From the NCBI RefSeq assembly GCF_000739895.2, contig NZ_BBJS01000004.1:39885-103884 (forward strand): a stretch of DNA of 64,000 bases, read 5' to 3'. The DNA is from Sphingomonas paucimobilis NBRC 13935. Lineage in GTDB: Bacteria > Pseudomonadota > Alphaproteobacteria > Sphingomonadales > Sphingomonadaceae. Within the stretch, counting starts at the first letter, position 1. The number at the start of each line of letters is the position of its first letter. Shown piece after piece: positions 56,652 through 64,000 of this stretch. The position numbers and the translations under genes are program-made. The notes beneath the pieces were generated by a model. It was not told the DNA's origin. It saw nothing but the letters and a program-made list of their open reading frames with translations, and searched no databases.

Positions 56652-56802
56652 CCCTCACCCTTTCGGCGCTTCGCGCCTCCCTCCCTTTCCCAGTGGGAGA
56701 GGAGTGACGGGTCGTCCATGCCCCCGGCATGGATTGAACAGCGCGGGGCGCTGTTCACCCGTCACTGGCCCCGCCCGCGACAGCGGGTGGGAAGGGTGAG
56801 GG
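56652..56802. repeat. Family C repeat with nested hairpins
   Basis: Outer arms CCCTCACCCTT (56652) and AAGGGTGAGGG (56792-56802). Inside, GTGACGGGT (56704-56712) pairs with ACCCGTCAC (56757-56765), and that stem encloses two hairpins: CCATGCC/GGCATGG and a perfect 10-bp TGAACAGCGC/GCGCTGTTCA. The predicted fold is a three-way junction. It fills the gap between convergent gcvPB and SemiSWEET stops. Confidence 0.85.
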
Positions 56803-56813
56803 TAGGTTCCGGA

Positions 56814-57071
56814 TCAAAGGGCGGTGAACAACGAAATCCCGCCCAGGATCACCCCCGGCGCATTGGCGAATACGATCGGCCAGTCCCGCTTCTCCCGCAT
56901 AAAGCCATAGGCGACCCAGAGCGAGCAGTTCACCATCGTCGCCAGCGGCTGGATCGTCGATCCCTTCTGTCCCGCCAGATTAAGCTGTATCTGGTCGATA
57001 TAGGACAGGTACATGGCCACGGCGGTTGCGGTGGCGATCCAGCCGAGCAGCATCAATTTCCGTTCGCTCAC
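56814..57071 (-). CDS. SemiSWEET-type sugar transporter
   Basis: An 85-residue membrane protein with three helices, one PQ-loop/MtN3 repeat: LGWIATATAVAMYLSYIDQI, STIQPLATMVNCSLWVAYGFM and WPIVFANAPGVILGGISLFTAL. The residues around Pro and Asn in the third helix (NAPG) match bacterial SemiSWEETs, which dimerise to move sugars down their gradient. Length is typical. It stands alone, divergent from bluB. Confidence 0.88.
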   Translation of the reverse strand: MSERKLMLLGWIATATAVAMYLSYIDQIQLNLAGQKGSTIQPLATMVNCSLWVAYGFMREKRDWPIVFANAPGVILGGISLFTAL

Positions 57072-57170
57072 GGGCGCTTGGTCTCCTTCTCATGACAGGT
57101 AAATCGATTGAAGCGAGGCCTCCCAACGCGCAAGCGAAGCGGGATGCTCCGAGCCGGAGAAGGGACGAAG

Positions 57171-57794
57171 ATGCGCTTTGACCAAACCCAGGCCGCGACG
57201 CTGGAGACGATCCTGCGTTGGCGCCGCGATGTCCGGCATTTTCTTGACCATCCGATCGACGAGGCAGCGCTGGCGCGGCTGGCGGAGGCGATGGCGCTGT
57301 CTCCCTCGGTCGGCAATGCGCGGCCCTGGCGGGTGATCCGAGTGGAGGACGCCGCCCTTCGTGCCGCCGTCCGGACGAATTTTCAGCAATGCGATGCAGA
57401 AGCGGCGGCGGACTATGCCGATGAACAGGCGGCGGCGTATCGTGCGCTGAAACTAGCAGGGCTGGACGCCGCACCGGTGCAACTGGCGGTCTTCACTCAT
57501 ATCGATCCGGCGGAAGGCCACGGCCTGGGCCGTCGCACCATGCCGGAGACGCTGCGCCAGTCGACGGCGATGGCGATCCATACGCTCTGGCTCGCGGCGC
57601 GGGCGGCCAATCTGGGGATGGGGATGGTGTCCATCCTCGATCCGCACGCGATGGAGCGGTTGTTCGCGGTGCCCGACGACTGGGTGTTCACGGCCTATCT
57701 GTGCCTGGGCCACGCCGAATGGGATGACGATACGCCGTTGCTCCACCGCGCCGGGTGGCAGGAGAATAGCCCGACGCTGTGGGAGGTACGCTGA
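57171..57794 (+). CDS. bluB: 5,6-dimethylbenzimidazole synthase BluB
   Basis: A 207-residue nitroreductase-fold enzyme that breaks down FMNH2 to make the lower ligand of vitamin B12. Signatures: ILRWRRDVRHFLDHPIDE, ALSPSVGNARPWRVIRV, FGRRT-like GLGRRTMPETLRQSTAMAIHTLWLAARAANLGMGMVSIL and LCLGHAEW. The ATG at 57171 has GAAGGGACGAAG upstream. No cobalamin gene or B12 riboswitch is adjacent. A family B repeat starts inside its stop codon. Confidence 0.9.
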   Translation: MRFDQTQAATLETILRWRRDVRHFLDHPIDEAALARLAEAMALSPSVGNARPWRVIRVEDAALRAAVRTNFQQCDAEAAADYADEQAAAYRALKLAGLDAAPVQLAVFTHIDPAEGHGLGRRTMPETLRQSTAMAIHTLWLAARAANLGMGMVSILDPHAMERLFAVPDDWVFTAYLCLGHAEWDDDTPLLHRAGWQENSPTLWEVR

Positions 57795-57928
57795 TCCTCC
57801 CCGGTACGGGGAGGGGGGACCGCCGCGAAGCGGTGGTGGAGGGGGCTTACCGCGAGGGACGCCCCATGAAAGAAGCCCCCCCTTCGTCAGGCCTCTGGCC
57901 TGCCACCTCCCCGTACCGGGGAGGATCA
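57792..57928. repeat. Family B palindromic repeat, copy 3, joining two stop codons
   Basis: Ends TGATCCTCCCCGGTACGGGG and CCCCGTACCGGGGAGGATCA are inverted repeats. The left TGA is the bluB stop and the right TCA is the complement of the permease stop, so the element exactly spans the interval. Inner CAGGCCTCTGGCCTG and CCGCGAAGCGG-type hairpins match copies 1 and 2. Confidence 0.92.
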
Positions 57929-58822
57929 ATCCTCCGGCGCGGCCGTGACCGTCTGTTGCTTGCCCAGCTGCTGTTCGCGCCACACGATGAACAGCCCGCT
58001 GGCGATGATCACCGGCGCGCCCAGCCAGGTTCCCATGGTCGGCAACACGCCGAAGATCAGCCAGCCATAGACGGTCGCCCAGATCAGCCCCGAATAATCC
58101 ATCGGCACCACCGCCGCGACCGGGGCCAGCCTCGACGCGCCGGTCAGCGCGATCTGCCCCATGCCCCCGACCAAGCCGACCGAGGCCAGCACCACCCAGG
58201 TCAGCGTGTCATGCGACTGGAGATGGAAGCTGTAGGGAATGGCGATGAAGGGCAGGGTCAGGATGGTGAAATAGAAGACGGTCGTCCCCGCCGGCTCGTC
58301 GCGCAACTGGCGCAGCACGATGGCGACGATCGCGACGAACATCGCCGCCATCAGGCCGACGCCCGCGCCAAACAGCGACATGTCGTTGGCTCCTGGCCTC
58401 ACCACGATCAGGACGCCGGCGAACCCGATCAAGACTGCGCTCCAGCGCTGGATACCCGTCCGCTCACCCAGCACCAGCGCCCCGAGCAATGTCGCGAAGA
58501 TCGGCACGGTGAACTGAAAGGTCGTCGCCTCGGCCAGCGGCAGCAACATCACCGCGCCGAAGGTGAAGACCATCCCGACGAGCCCGATCATGGCCCGCGT
58601 CGCGTGCCCCGTCAGTCGGGTGGTGCGCAGCGATTTCAGCCCTGGTCCCGCCATGACGAAGGCCAGCACCACCGGCAGGGCACAGGCCTGGCGCCAGAAC
58701 ATGGTTTCGAACAAGCTCGCCCCACGCGATTCGGCCAGTTTTACGAGCGCCGACATGGTCGACAGAAAGAAGATGGCGATCAGGCGCAGGCCGATGCCTT
58801 TCAGCACGCGGTCATCGGACAT
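57926..58822 (-). CDS. EamA/DMT-family permease
   Basis: A 298-residue inner-membrane protein with ten predicted helices in two EamA repeats (LRLIAIFFLSTMSALVKLAESRGASLFETMFWRQ ... VLIGFAGVLIVVRPG, and the second half ending MDYSGLIWATVYGWLIFGVLP and VIIASGLFIVWRE). AGGAGC five bases upstream supports the ATG at 58822. Substrate unknown. Convergent on bluB across a family B repeat. Confidence 0.9.
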   Translation of the reverse strand: MSDDRVLKGIGLRLIAIFFLSTMSALVKLAESRGASLFETMFWRQACALPVVLAFVMAGPGLKSLRTTRLTGHATRAMIGLVGMVFTFGAVMLLPLAEATTFQFTVPIFATLLGALVLGERTGIQRWSAVLIGFAGVLIVVRPGANDMSLFGAGVGLMAAMFVAIVAIVLRQLRDEPAGTTVFYFTILTLPFIAIPYSFHLQSHDTLTWVVLASVGLVGGMGQIALTGASRLAPVAAVVPMDYSGLIWATVYGWLIFGVLPTMGTWLGAPVIIASGLFIVWREQQLGKQQTVTAAPED

Positions 58823-58913
58823 GGGGGCGCTCCTAACCCTTGCGGCGCGGTGGCGAAAGGCCGGAACCGCCGCCCTCTTGGCGAGCATGGGTCTTTGCCG
58901 CTATCGGGCGGGT

Positions 58914-60446
58914 ATGAAGCACGCTCTGTCCGTCACCCGCGACGCGGATTTCTCCGCCTGGTATCAGTCCGTCATCGCCGAGGGCGATCTGGCCGAGGAA
59001 TCGGGCGTCCGCGGCTGCATGGTCATCCGCCCTTGGGGGTACGGCATCTGGGAGCGGATCCAGCGCCTGCTCGATGACCGGATCAAGGCGACGGGGCATG
59101 AGAATTGCTATTTCCCGCTCTTCATCCCGCTCAGCTATTTCGAGAAGGAAGCCGAGCATGTCGACGGCTTCGCCAAGGAAATGGCGGTCGTCACCCATCA
59201 CCGGCTGATCGCCGACGGCAAGGGTGGCCTCGTCCCCGATCCCGAGGCGAAGCTGGAGGAGCCGCTGGTCGTGCGCCCGACGTCGGAAACGGTGATCGGC
59301 ACCGCCTTTGCCCGTTGGGTCCAGTCGTGGCGCGACCTGCCCGTCCTCATCAACCAGTGGGCGAACGTCGTCCGCTGGGAAATGCGCACCCGCATGTTCC
59401 TGCGTACCGCCGAGTTCCTGTGGCAGGAAGGGCACACCGCCCATGCCACGGTCGATGAGGCGCGGGCCGAGACGCTCCAGATGCTGGAAGTCTATCGCAG
59501 CTTCGCCGAGGATTGCCTCGCGATGCATGTCATCGCTGGTGAGAAGCCCGAGAATGAGCGCTTCCCCGGCGCGGTCGAGACCTATTCGATCGAGGGGATG
59601 ATGCAGGACGGCAAGGCGTTGCAAGCCGGGACCAGCCATTTCCTGGGCGACAATTTCGCCAAGGCGCAGAATATCCGCTTTCAGAATGCCGAGGGCGGGC
59701 TGGATTTCGCGCAGACGACCAGCTGGGGGGTGTCGACCCGGATGATCGGCGCGATGATCATGGTGCACGGCGACGATGACGGCATGCGCGTGCCGCCCAA
59801 GGTCGCGCCGTGGCAGGTGGTGATCGTCCCCATGCTGCGCGACCAGCCCGAGGACGAGGCGCTGCTCGCCTATTGCCGCGACCTGCAAAAGGAGCTGGTC
59901 GGCCAGTCGGCGCTCGGCGAGCCGATCCGCGCGATGGTCGATGCCCGCGCGCAAAAGGCTGCGACCAAGCGCTGGGGCTGGGTCAAGAAGGGCGCGCCGG
60001 TGGTGATCGAGGTTGGCGGTCGCGACATGGCGGGCGGCAATGTCTCGGTGATCCGCCGCGACCGGCTGTACCGTGAGGACGGCAAGCTGGATTCGGTCGT
60101 GCAGCCGCGGGGCGATTTCGTCTCGGGCGTCGAGGCGCTGCTGGCCGACATTCAGGGTGAACTGCATCGCGAGTCGACCGAGCGGCTAAAGGCGCAGATC
60201 GTACCGGTCGATGACTGGGCGGGCGTCGAGGCGCATTTCGCCGAAGGGCAGAAGAACCCCGGCTGGGTCGATGTCCGCTGGGCCAAGCCGACCGGCGAGG
60301 AACTGGAACAGGTGGTCGAGAAGCTGAAGGGCTTGAAGCTGACCATCCGTAACGCGCCGATGGGCCAGACGGGTTGCGATGACGGTCCCTGCATCTTCAC
60401 CGGCCGCGAGGCGGTGGAGCGGGTGCTGATCGGGCGCGCCTATTAA
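58914..60446 (+). CDS. proS: Prolyl-tRNA synthetase, short (eukaryote/archaeal-like) form
   Basis: A 510-residue class II synthetase. It lacks the bacterial editing insertion and has the type 3 layout: MVIRPWGYGIWERIQRLLDDRIKATGHENCYFPLFIPLSYFEKEAEHV, motif 2 NQWANVVRWEMRTRMFLRTAEFLWQEGHTAHAT, motif 3 region GDDDGMRVPPKVAPWQVVIVPM, and a C-terminal zinc-binding-like extension (GQTGCDDGPCIFTG). The ATG at 58914 is chosen; longer frames overlap the divergent permease. Confidence 0.96.
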   Translation: MKHALSVTRDADFSAWYQSVIAEGDLAEESGVRGCMVIRPWGYGIWERIQRLLDDRIKATGHENCYFPLFIPLSYFEKEAEHVDGFAKEMAVVTHHRLIADGKGGLVPDPEAKLEEPLVVRPTSETVIGTAFARWVQSWRDLPVLINQWANVVRWEMRTRMFLRTAEFLWQEGHTAHATVDEARAETLQMLEVYRSFAEDCLAMHVIAGEKPENERFPGAVETYSIEGMMQDGKALQAGTSHFLGDNFAKAQNIRFQNAEGGLDFAQTTSWGVSTRMIGAMIMVHGDDDGMRVPPKVAPWQVVIVPMLRDQPEDEALLAYCRDLQKELVGQSALGEPIRAMVDARAQKAATKRWGWVKKGAPVVIEVGGRDMAGGNVSVIRRDRLYREDGKLDSVVQPRGDFVSGVEALLADIQGELHRESTERLKAQIVPVDDWAGVEAHFAEGQKNPGWVDVRWAKPTGEELEQVVEKLKGLKLTIRNAPMGQTGCDDGPCIFTGREAVERVLIGRAY

Positions 60447-60471
60447 CCCCTGCCGTTAAAGCTTTGACCAT

Positions 60472-60592
60472 CCCGGCGGGGGCCGGGGTCCAGTCACGAC
60501 GGCGTTTGGGAGGCGCTGGCCCGGTCGCCTCCCAATCGATGTTCGCCCGCTTCATTGAAGACACGGCACCTGGGCCCCGGCCTCCGCCGGGG
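60472..60592. repeat. Family D palindromic repeat
   Basis: Outer arms CCCGGCGGGGGCCGGGGTCC and GGGCCCCGGCCTCCGCCGGG are near-inverted repeats; the centre has a perfect 10-bp stem TTGGGAGGCG/CGCCTCCCAA (60506-60535). It lies between the convergent proS and GST stops, like the family A-C elements. Confidence 0.85.
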
Positions 60593-60604
60593 CGGTTTAG
60601 CGTA

Positions 60605-61573
60605 TTAATTGTGAACCAGCCCTACCCAAGGCAAGTCCGGCCCGGCGGGTATGATCCCGGTCGGGTTCAACTCCAGATGGCTGGCATAATAATGCGTCTT
60701 GATGTGATCGAGATGCACCGTATCCGCTATCGCCGGGATGGCCAGCATCCGTTCCAGCAGGCCCTCCAGGGCAGGATAATCCTGAATCCGCCGGACATTA
60801 CATTTGAAATGCCCGTGATAGACCGCGTCAAAGCGGACCAACGTGGTGAACAGCCGGATATCCGCCTCGGTCATCCGGTCGCCGACCAGCCATTCGCGGT
60901 CCGTCAGTCGCTCCTCCAGCCGATCCAGTTCGGCGAATAGCGGCGCGACCGCTTCGTCATAGGCCTCCTGGTTTTTGGCGAAGCCGCATTTGTACACGCC
61001 GTTATTCACCCGGTCATATACGTCCGCATTTACCGCATCGATTTCGTCGCGCCGCTCGGCGGGGTAATAGTCGCCCTCCGATGCGCCCAGTTCGTCAAAG
61101 GCGCTGTTGAACATGCGGATGATCTCGGCGGACTCGTTGCTGACGATCGTATCGCGCTGCTTGTCCCATAGGACCGGCACCGTGACCTTGCCCGAATAGC
61201 CCTCGCGCGCACGGGCATAGAGTTGCCAGAGAAAATCCGAACCATGCAGCGGGTCGCCGGTCCCGCCGCGCTCGGTGGCGAAAGTCCAGCCATCGTCGCG
61301 CATCAGTGGATCGACCACCGACAGGTCGATCATCGACTCCAGCCCCTTCAGCGCCCGGACGATCATCGTCCGATGCGCCCAGGGGCAGGCATAGGAGACA
61401 TAGAGGTGATAGCGTCCCGGCTCGGCGCGGTGGCCGGTCTGACCGTCGGGGCCGGGCTCGCCGTCCGCCGTCACCCAGTCGCGGAAGCCTGAGTCGGGGC
61501 GCTTGAAGCTGCCCTTCTCGTCCGATTTGAACAGTCCGTCGGCGTGCCAGACGCCGTCCACCATATTGCCCAT
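60605..61573 (-). CDS. Glutathionyl-hydroquinone reductase-like GST (Xi class)
   Basis: A 322-residue glutathione S-transferase-fold enzyme. The Xi-class active site CPWA is in YACPWAHRTMIV (Cys63), preceded by FRDWVTADGEPGPDG and followed by LWDKQRDTIVSNESAEIIRMFNSAFDE and the C-terminal RLFTTLVRFDAVYHGHFKCN. These enzymes reduce glutathionyl-hydroquinones using glutathione. AAAGGAG seven bases upstream supports the ATG at 61573. Confidence 0.93.
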   Translation of the reverse strand: MGNMVDGVWHADGLFKSDEKGSFKRPDSGFRDWVTADGEPGPDGQTGHRAEPGRYHLYVSYACPWAHRTMIVRALKGLESMIDLSVVDPLMRDDGWTFATERGGTGDPLHGSDFLWQLYARAREGYSGKVTVPVLWDKQRDTIVSNESAEIIRMFNSAFDELGASEGDYYPAERRDEIDAVNADVYDRVNNGVYKCGFAKNQEAYDEAVAPLFAELDRLEERLTDREWLVGDRMTEADIRLFTTLVRFDAVYHGHFKCNVRRIQDYPALEGLLERMLAIPAIADTVHLDHIKTHYYASHLELNPTGIIPAGPDLPWVGLVHN

Positions 61574-61623
61574 GCATGATCTCCTTTGGGAAGGTTACGC
61601 ATGGGGACGGGGAGCGATCCCAC

Positions 61624-61755
61624 GATCCTCCCCGGTACGGGGAGGTGGCAGGCCGAAGGCCTGACGAAGGGGGGGCTTCCACAAAGGACTGGCCCGGCGG
61701 CACGCCCCCTCCACCATCCTTCGGATGGTCCCCCTCCCCGTGCCGGGGAGGATTT
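61624..61755. repeat. Family B palindromic repeat, copy 4, reversed
   Basis: Starts GATCCTCCCCGGTACGGGG and ends CCCCGTGCCGGGGAGGATTTT. Order of internal hairpins (CAGGCCGAAGGCCTG first, then ACCATCCTTCGGATGGT) shows it is inverted relative to copies 1-3. Its right end runs into the rnr stop codon. This is the only family B copy not at a convergent junction. Confidence 0.9.
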
Positions 61756-63953
61756 TAGCGCCGTTTACCGTTATGCCGGATGTTCGCCGGCCGTCCGCGC
61801 CGCTTCAGCACCCGGCGCGGTTCAGGCTTGGCGCCCTTGCCGTCGGGGAGTTCGAAGCGCAGCGCGCCCGACACCGGGTTCGCCTCGGCCAGTCGCAGCG
61901 GCAGGCGTTGGCCCAGTTTATAGATTTCGCGGGTCTTCTCGCCGAGCAGTTGCTGCGAACTCTCGTCATAATGGAAATAGTCGCCGCCCAGATCGCGGAT
62001 CGGCATCAGCCCGTCGCCGCCCACGCCGTCGACCGTGGCGAAGAAGCCGAAATTGGTGACGCCGGTGATCCGCGTCTCGACCACCTGCCCGACATGCTCG
62101 GCCAGATAGGCAGCGACATAGCGGTCGATCGTCTCGCGCTCCGCCTCCATCGCGCGGCGCTCATATTGGCTGATCGACGTGCCCAGCCGCTCCATCTCGT
62201 CGCCCTCGGGCAGCAGGCCGCCGTCACCCAGCTTGTACGCCCCGACCAGCGCGCGGTGGACGACCAGGTCGGCATAGCGCCGGATCGGCGAGGTGAAATG
62301 CGCGTACGACCCCAGCGACAGGCCGAAATGCCCCTGATTGACCGGCGCATAATAGGCCTGGGTCTGCGAGCGCAGGATCTGCTCCATCACCTGCGGCTTG
62401 AAATCGGCGTCGCCGATCTTGTCGATGATGCGGTTGAAGGTCGCCGGGCGGATCACCTGGCCCATGGCGAAGGGGATGTCGAAGGTTTCCAGATACTCCT
62501 TCAGCGCCACCAGCTTGGTGCGGCTGGGCACTTCATGGACGCGGTACATGACGGGGGCCTTCTTCGCCTCCAGCGCCTTGGCGGCGGCGACATTGGCGGC
62601 GATCATGTAATCCTCGATCAACCGGTGCGCATCCAGCCGATCGCGCGGCGCGACCGACAGGATGCGGCCGCGCTCGTCCAGCACCACGCGCCGTTCGGGC
62701 AGGTCGAGGTCGAGCGGCTCGCGCGCATCCCGCGCCTTGGCGAGTGCCGCCCAGCAGTCCCAGAGCGGGCGCAGCGCCGTCTCGGTGAGTGGATGCGACA
62801 GTTCGCCGTCGATCGCGGCCTGGGCATCCTCATAAGCGATGTTCGCCGCCAGCCGCACGACCGCGCGGGTAAAGCGGAAGCCCTTGAGCTTGCCGTCCTT
62901 GGTAATCTGAAGATGACAGGCGAGCGCGGCGCGGTCTTCGCCCTCTTTCAGCGAACAGACATCGGCGGACAGAATCTCGGGCAGCATCGGGACCACCCGG
63001 TCGGGAAAATAGACCGAATTGCCCCGCCGCCGCGCATCCTTGTCGATCGCCGAGCCGGGGCGGACATAGAAGCTGACATCCGCGATCGCGACGATGGCGC
63101 GCCAGCCCTCGGGGTTGGCGGGATCGTCGTCGGGTGCGGCCCAGACCGCGTCGTCATGGTCGCGCGCATCGACGGGATCGATCGCGACGATCGGCAGGTC
63201 GCGCAGGTCTTCGCGGTCGTCACCCAGCGGCTGACGTGCGACCCGCTCCGCCTCTTCCAGCGTCTCGGGCTGGAAGCGGTCGGGGATTTCGAATTTGTGG
63301 ATGGCGATCAGCGAGAAGCTGCGCGGCGCGAAGGGATCGCCCAGCCGCTCGGTCACGCGCGCGGTGATGCGCGGCGGGCGGCCGGCTTTCTCGGCCAGCA
63401 CCAGATCGCCGGCTTCCGCGCCACCGGTATCGGAGACCATCCACTCGCGCCGTTCCTTCTTGTCGACGCTGGTCAACCAGAAGCGCCCTGCCTCCTCGCG
63501 CAAGACGCCCAGCACCTGTTCGGCGGCGGGGGCGATCGTCTTCATGACATGCGCGATCCAGCCGCCGCCCGCTTCCTCGGTCCGGGCGAGCACGCGCTGG
63601 CCGATGCCCAGACTCCCGCGCTTGCGTTCGCGGATGCGCAGGCGGGGAATGGGGATGCCGTCCGCCTCCCAGCGCTCCGGCTGGCCCCAGACATTGCCGC
63701 CGTCATCGACATCGACGATGCGCAGCACCGTCACCTTGGGCAGCCCGCCCATCTTGTGAAAGGCGCGGCCGGGGGCACTGTCGATCAGCCCTTCGTCGGC
63801 CATGTCCTTGAGCAGCGCCTTCAGCCCGATCTTCTCCTGCGCAGAGAGACCGAAAGCGCGCGCGATCTCACGCTTGCCTGCCGGCTGGTCCGACTGTTCG
63901 ATGAAGGTGAGGATTTGCTCACGGGTCGGCAGACCCGGCTGGGGTTTTTTCAT
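61755..63953 (-). CDS. rnr: Ribonuclease R
   Basis: A 732-residue processive 3'-5' exoribonuclease able to degrade structured RNA. It has an N-terminal winged-helix region (KREIARAFGLSAQEKIGLKALLKDM), cold-shock domains, the RNB catalytic domain with VAIDPVDARDHDDAVWA (metal-binding Asp residues) and SLGSYAHFTSPIRRYADLVVHRAL, then an S1 domain (GQVVETRITGVTNFGFFATVDG) and a basic tail. The ATG at 63953 gives the family start. The gene's end merges with a family B repeat. Confidence 0.97.
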   Translation of the reverse strand: MKKPQPGLPTREQILTFIEQSDQPAGKREIARAFGLSAQEKIGLKALLKDMADEGLIDSAPGRAFHKMGGLPKVTVLRIVDVDDGGNVWGQPERWEADGIPIPRLRIRERKRGSLGIGQRVLARTEEAGGGWIAHVMKTIAPAAEQVLGVLREEAGRFWLTSVDKKERREWMVSDTGGAEAGDLVLAEKAGRPPRITARVTERLGDPFAPRSFSLIAIHKFEIPDRFQPETLEEAERVARQPLGDDREDLRDLPIVAIDPVDARDHDDAVWAAPDDDPANPEGWRAIVAIADVSFYVRPGSAIDKDARRRGNSVYFPDRVVPMLPEILSADVCSLKEGEDRAALACHLQITKDGKLKGFRFTRAVVRLAANIAYEDAQAAIDGELSHPLTETALRPLWDCWAALAKARDAREPLDLDLPERRVVLDERGRILSVAPRDRLDAHRLIEDYMIAANVAAAKALEAKKAPVMYRVHEVPSRTKLVALKEYLETFDIPFAMGQVIRPATFNRIIDKIGDADFKPQVMEQILRSQTQAYYAPVNQGHFGLSLGSYAHFTSPIRRYADLVVHRALVGAYKLGDGGLLPEGDEMERLGTSISQYERRAMEAERETIDRYVAAYLAEHVGQVVETRITGVTNFGFFATVDGVGGDGLMPIRDLGGDYFHYDESSQQLLGEKTREIYKLGQRLPLRLAEANPVSGALRFELPDGKGAKPEPRRVLKRRGRPANIRHNGKRR

Positions 63954-64000
63954 GGGAAAGAGATAGGGGGTAGGGCGGGCGGCGTCACCCCCGGACGTCC

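Overview
The window is 64 kb of compact, GC-rich bacterial chromosome that looks like a member of the Sphingomonadales (Alphaproteobacteria, Sphingomonas or a close relative). The evidence is indirect: gene content and order (ispH-thrB-rnhA; rsmI/yraN/gshB; rph divergent from hrcA; hemW close to rdgB-rph; ATP12-type chaperone; split glyQ/glyS and gcvPA/gcvPB), many small exported glycine-zipper proteins, and short palindromic repeats of a kind familiar from sphingomonads. I found no rRNA, tRNA, CRISPR array, insertion sequence, integrase or prophage.

Layout. 1-9.5 kb: end of fumC, a TRIC-type channel, three related glycine-zipper proteins, crcB-rluA, an ExbD-like exported protein, HAD phosphatase/ATP12 operon, gmk. 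9.5-18 kb: gshB, yraN, a STAS-like protein, rsmI, an LpoA-like lipoprotein with cutA, hemW, a CAP lipoprotein, rdgB-rph. 18-25 kb: the hrcA-grpE ... dnaK-dnaJ heat-shock block, interrupted by a lone flagellin gene and a PCu(A)C copper chaperone. 25-38 kb: exported proteins, purB, an EF-hand protein, an exported HIT protein, rplY, a lipid kinase, a TraB/GumN protein, glyQ-glyS, ppdK. 38.6-45.6 kb: a Tad/Flp pilus operon (cpaA-cpaB-cpaC-cpaD-cpaE-tadB-tadC) that has no cpaF ATPase in its usual place. 45.7-51.3 kb: hydrolase/oxidoreductase pair, a decayed-looking stretch, ispH-thrB-rnhA. 51.3-56.6 kb: a glycine-cleavage operon (gcvT-gcvH-small exported protein-gcvPA-gcvPB) behind a tandem glycine riboswitch. 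56.8-64 kb: SemiSWEET, bluB, a DMT permease, proS, a glutathionyl-hydroquinone-reductase-like GST, rnr.

Most of the window is housekeeping metabolism and RNA/protein quality control, and I see no new defence or secretion system. The least explained layer is non-coding. Structured palindromic repeats of at least four families occupy 8 of about 14 convergent gene junctions and no divergent one, and the ~130-bp family abuts or overlaps stop codons. Other points of interest are structured leaders ahead of purB and rplY, a codon-atypical low-GC patch inside glyS, a cysteine-paired exported protein inside the gcv operon, and the Tad locus lacking its motor.
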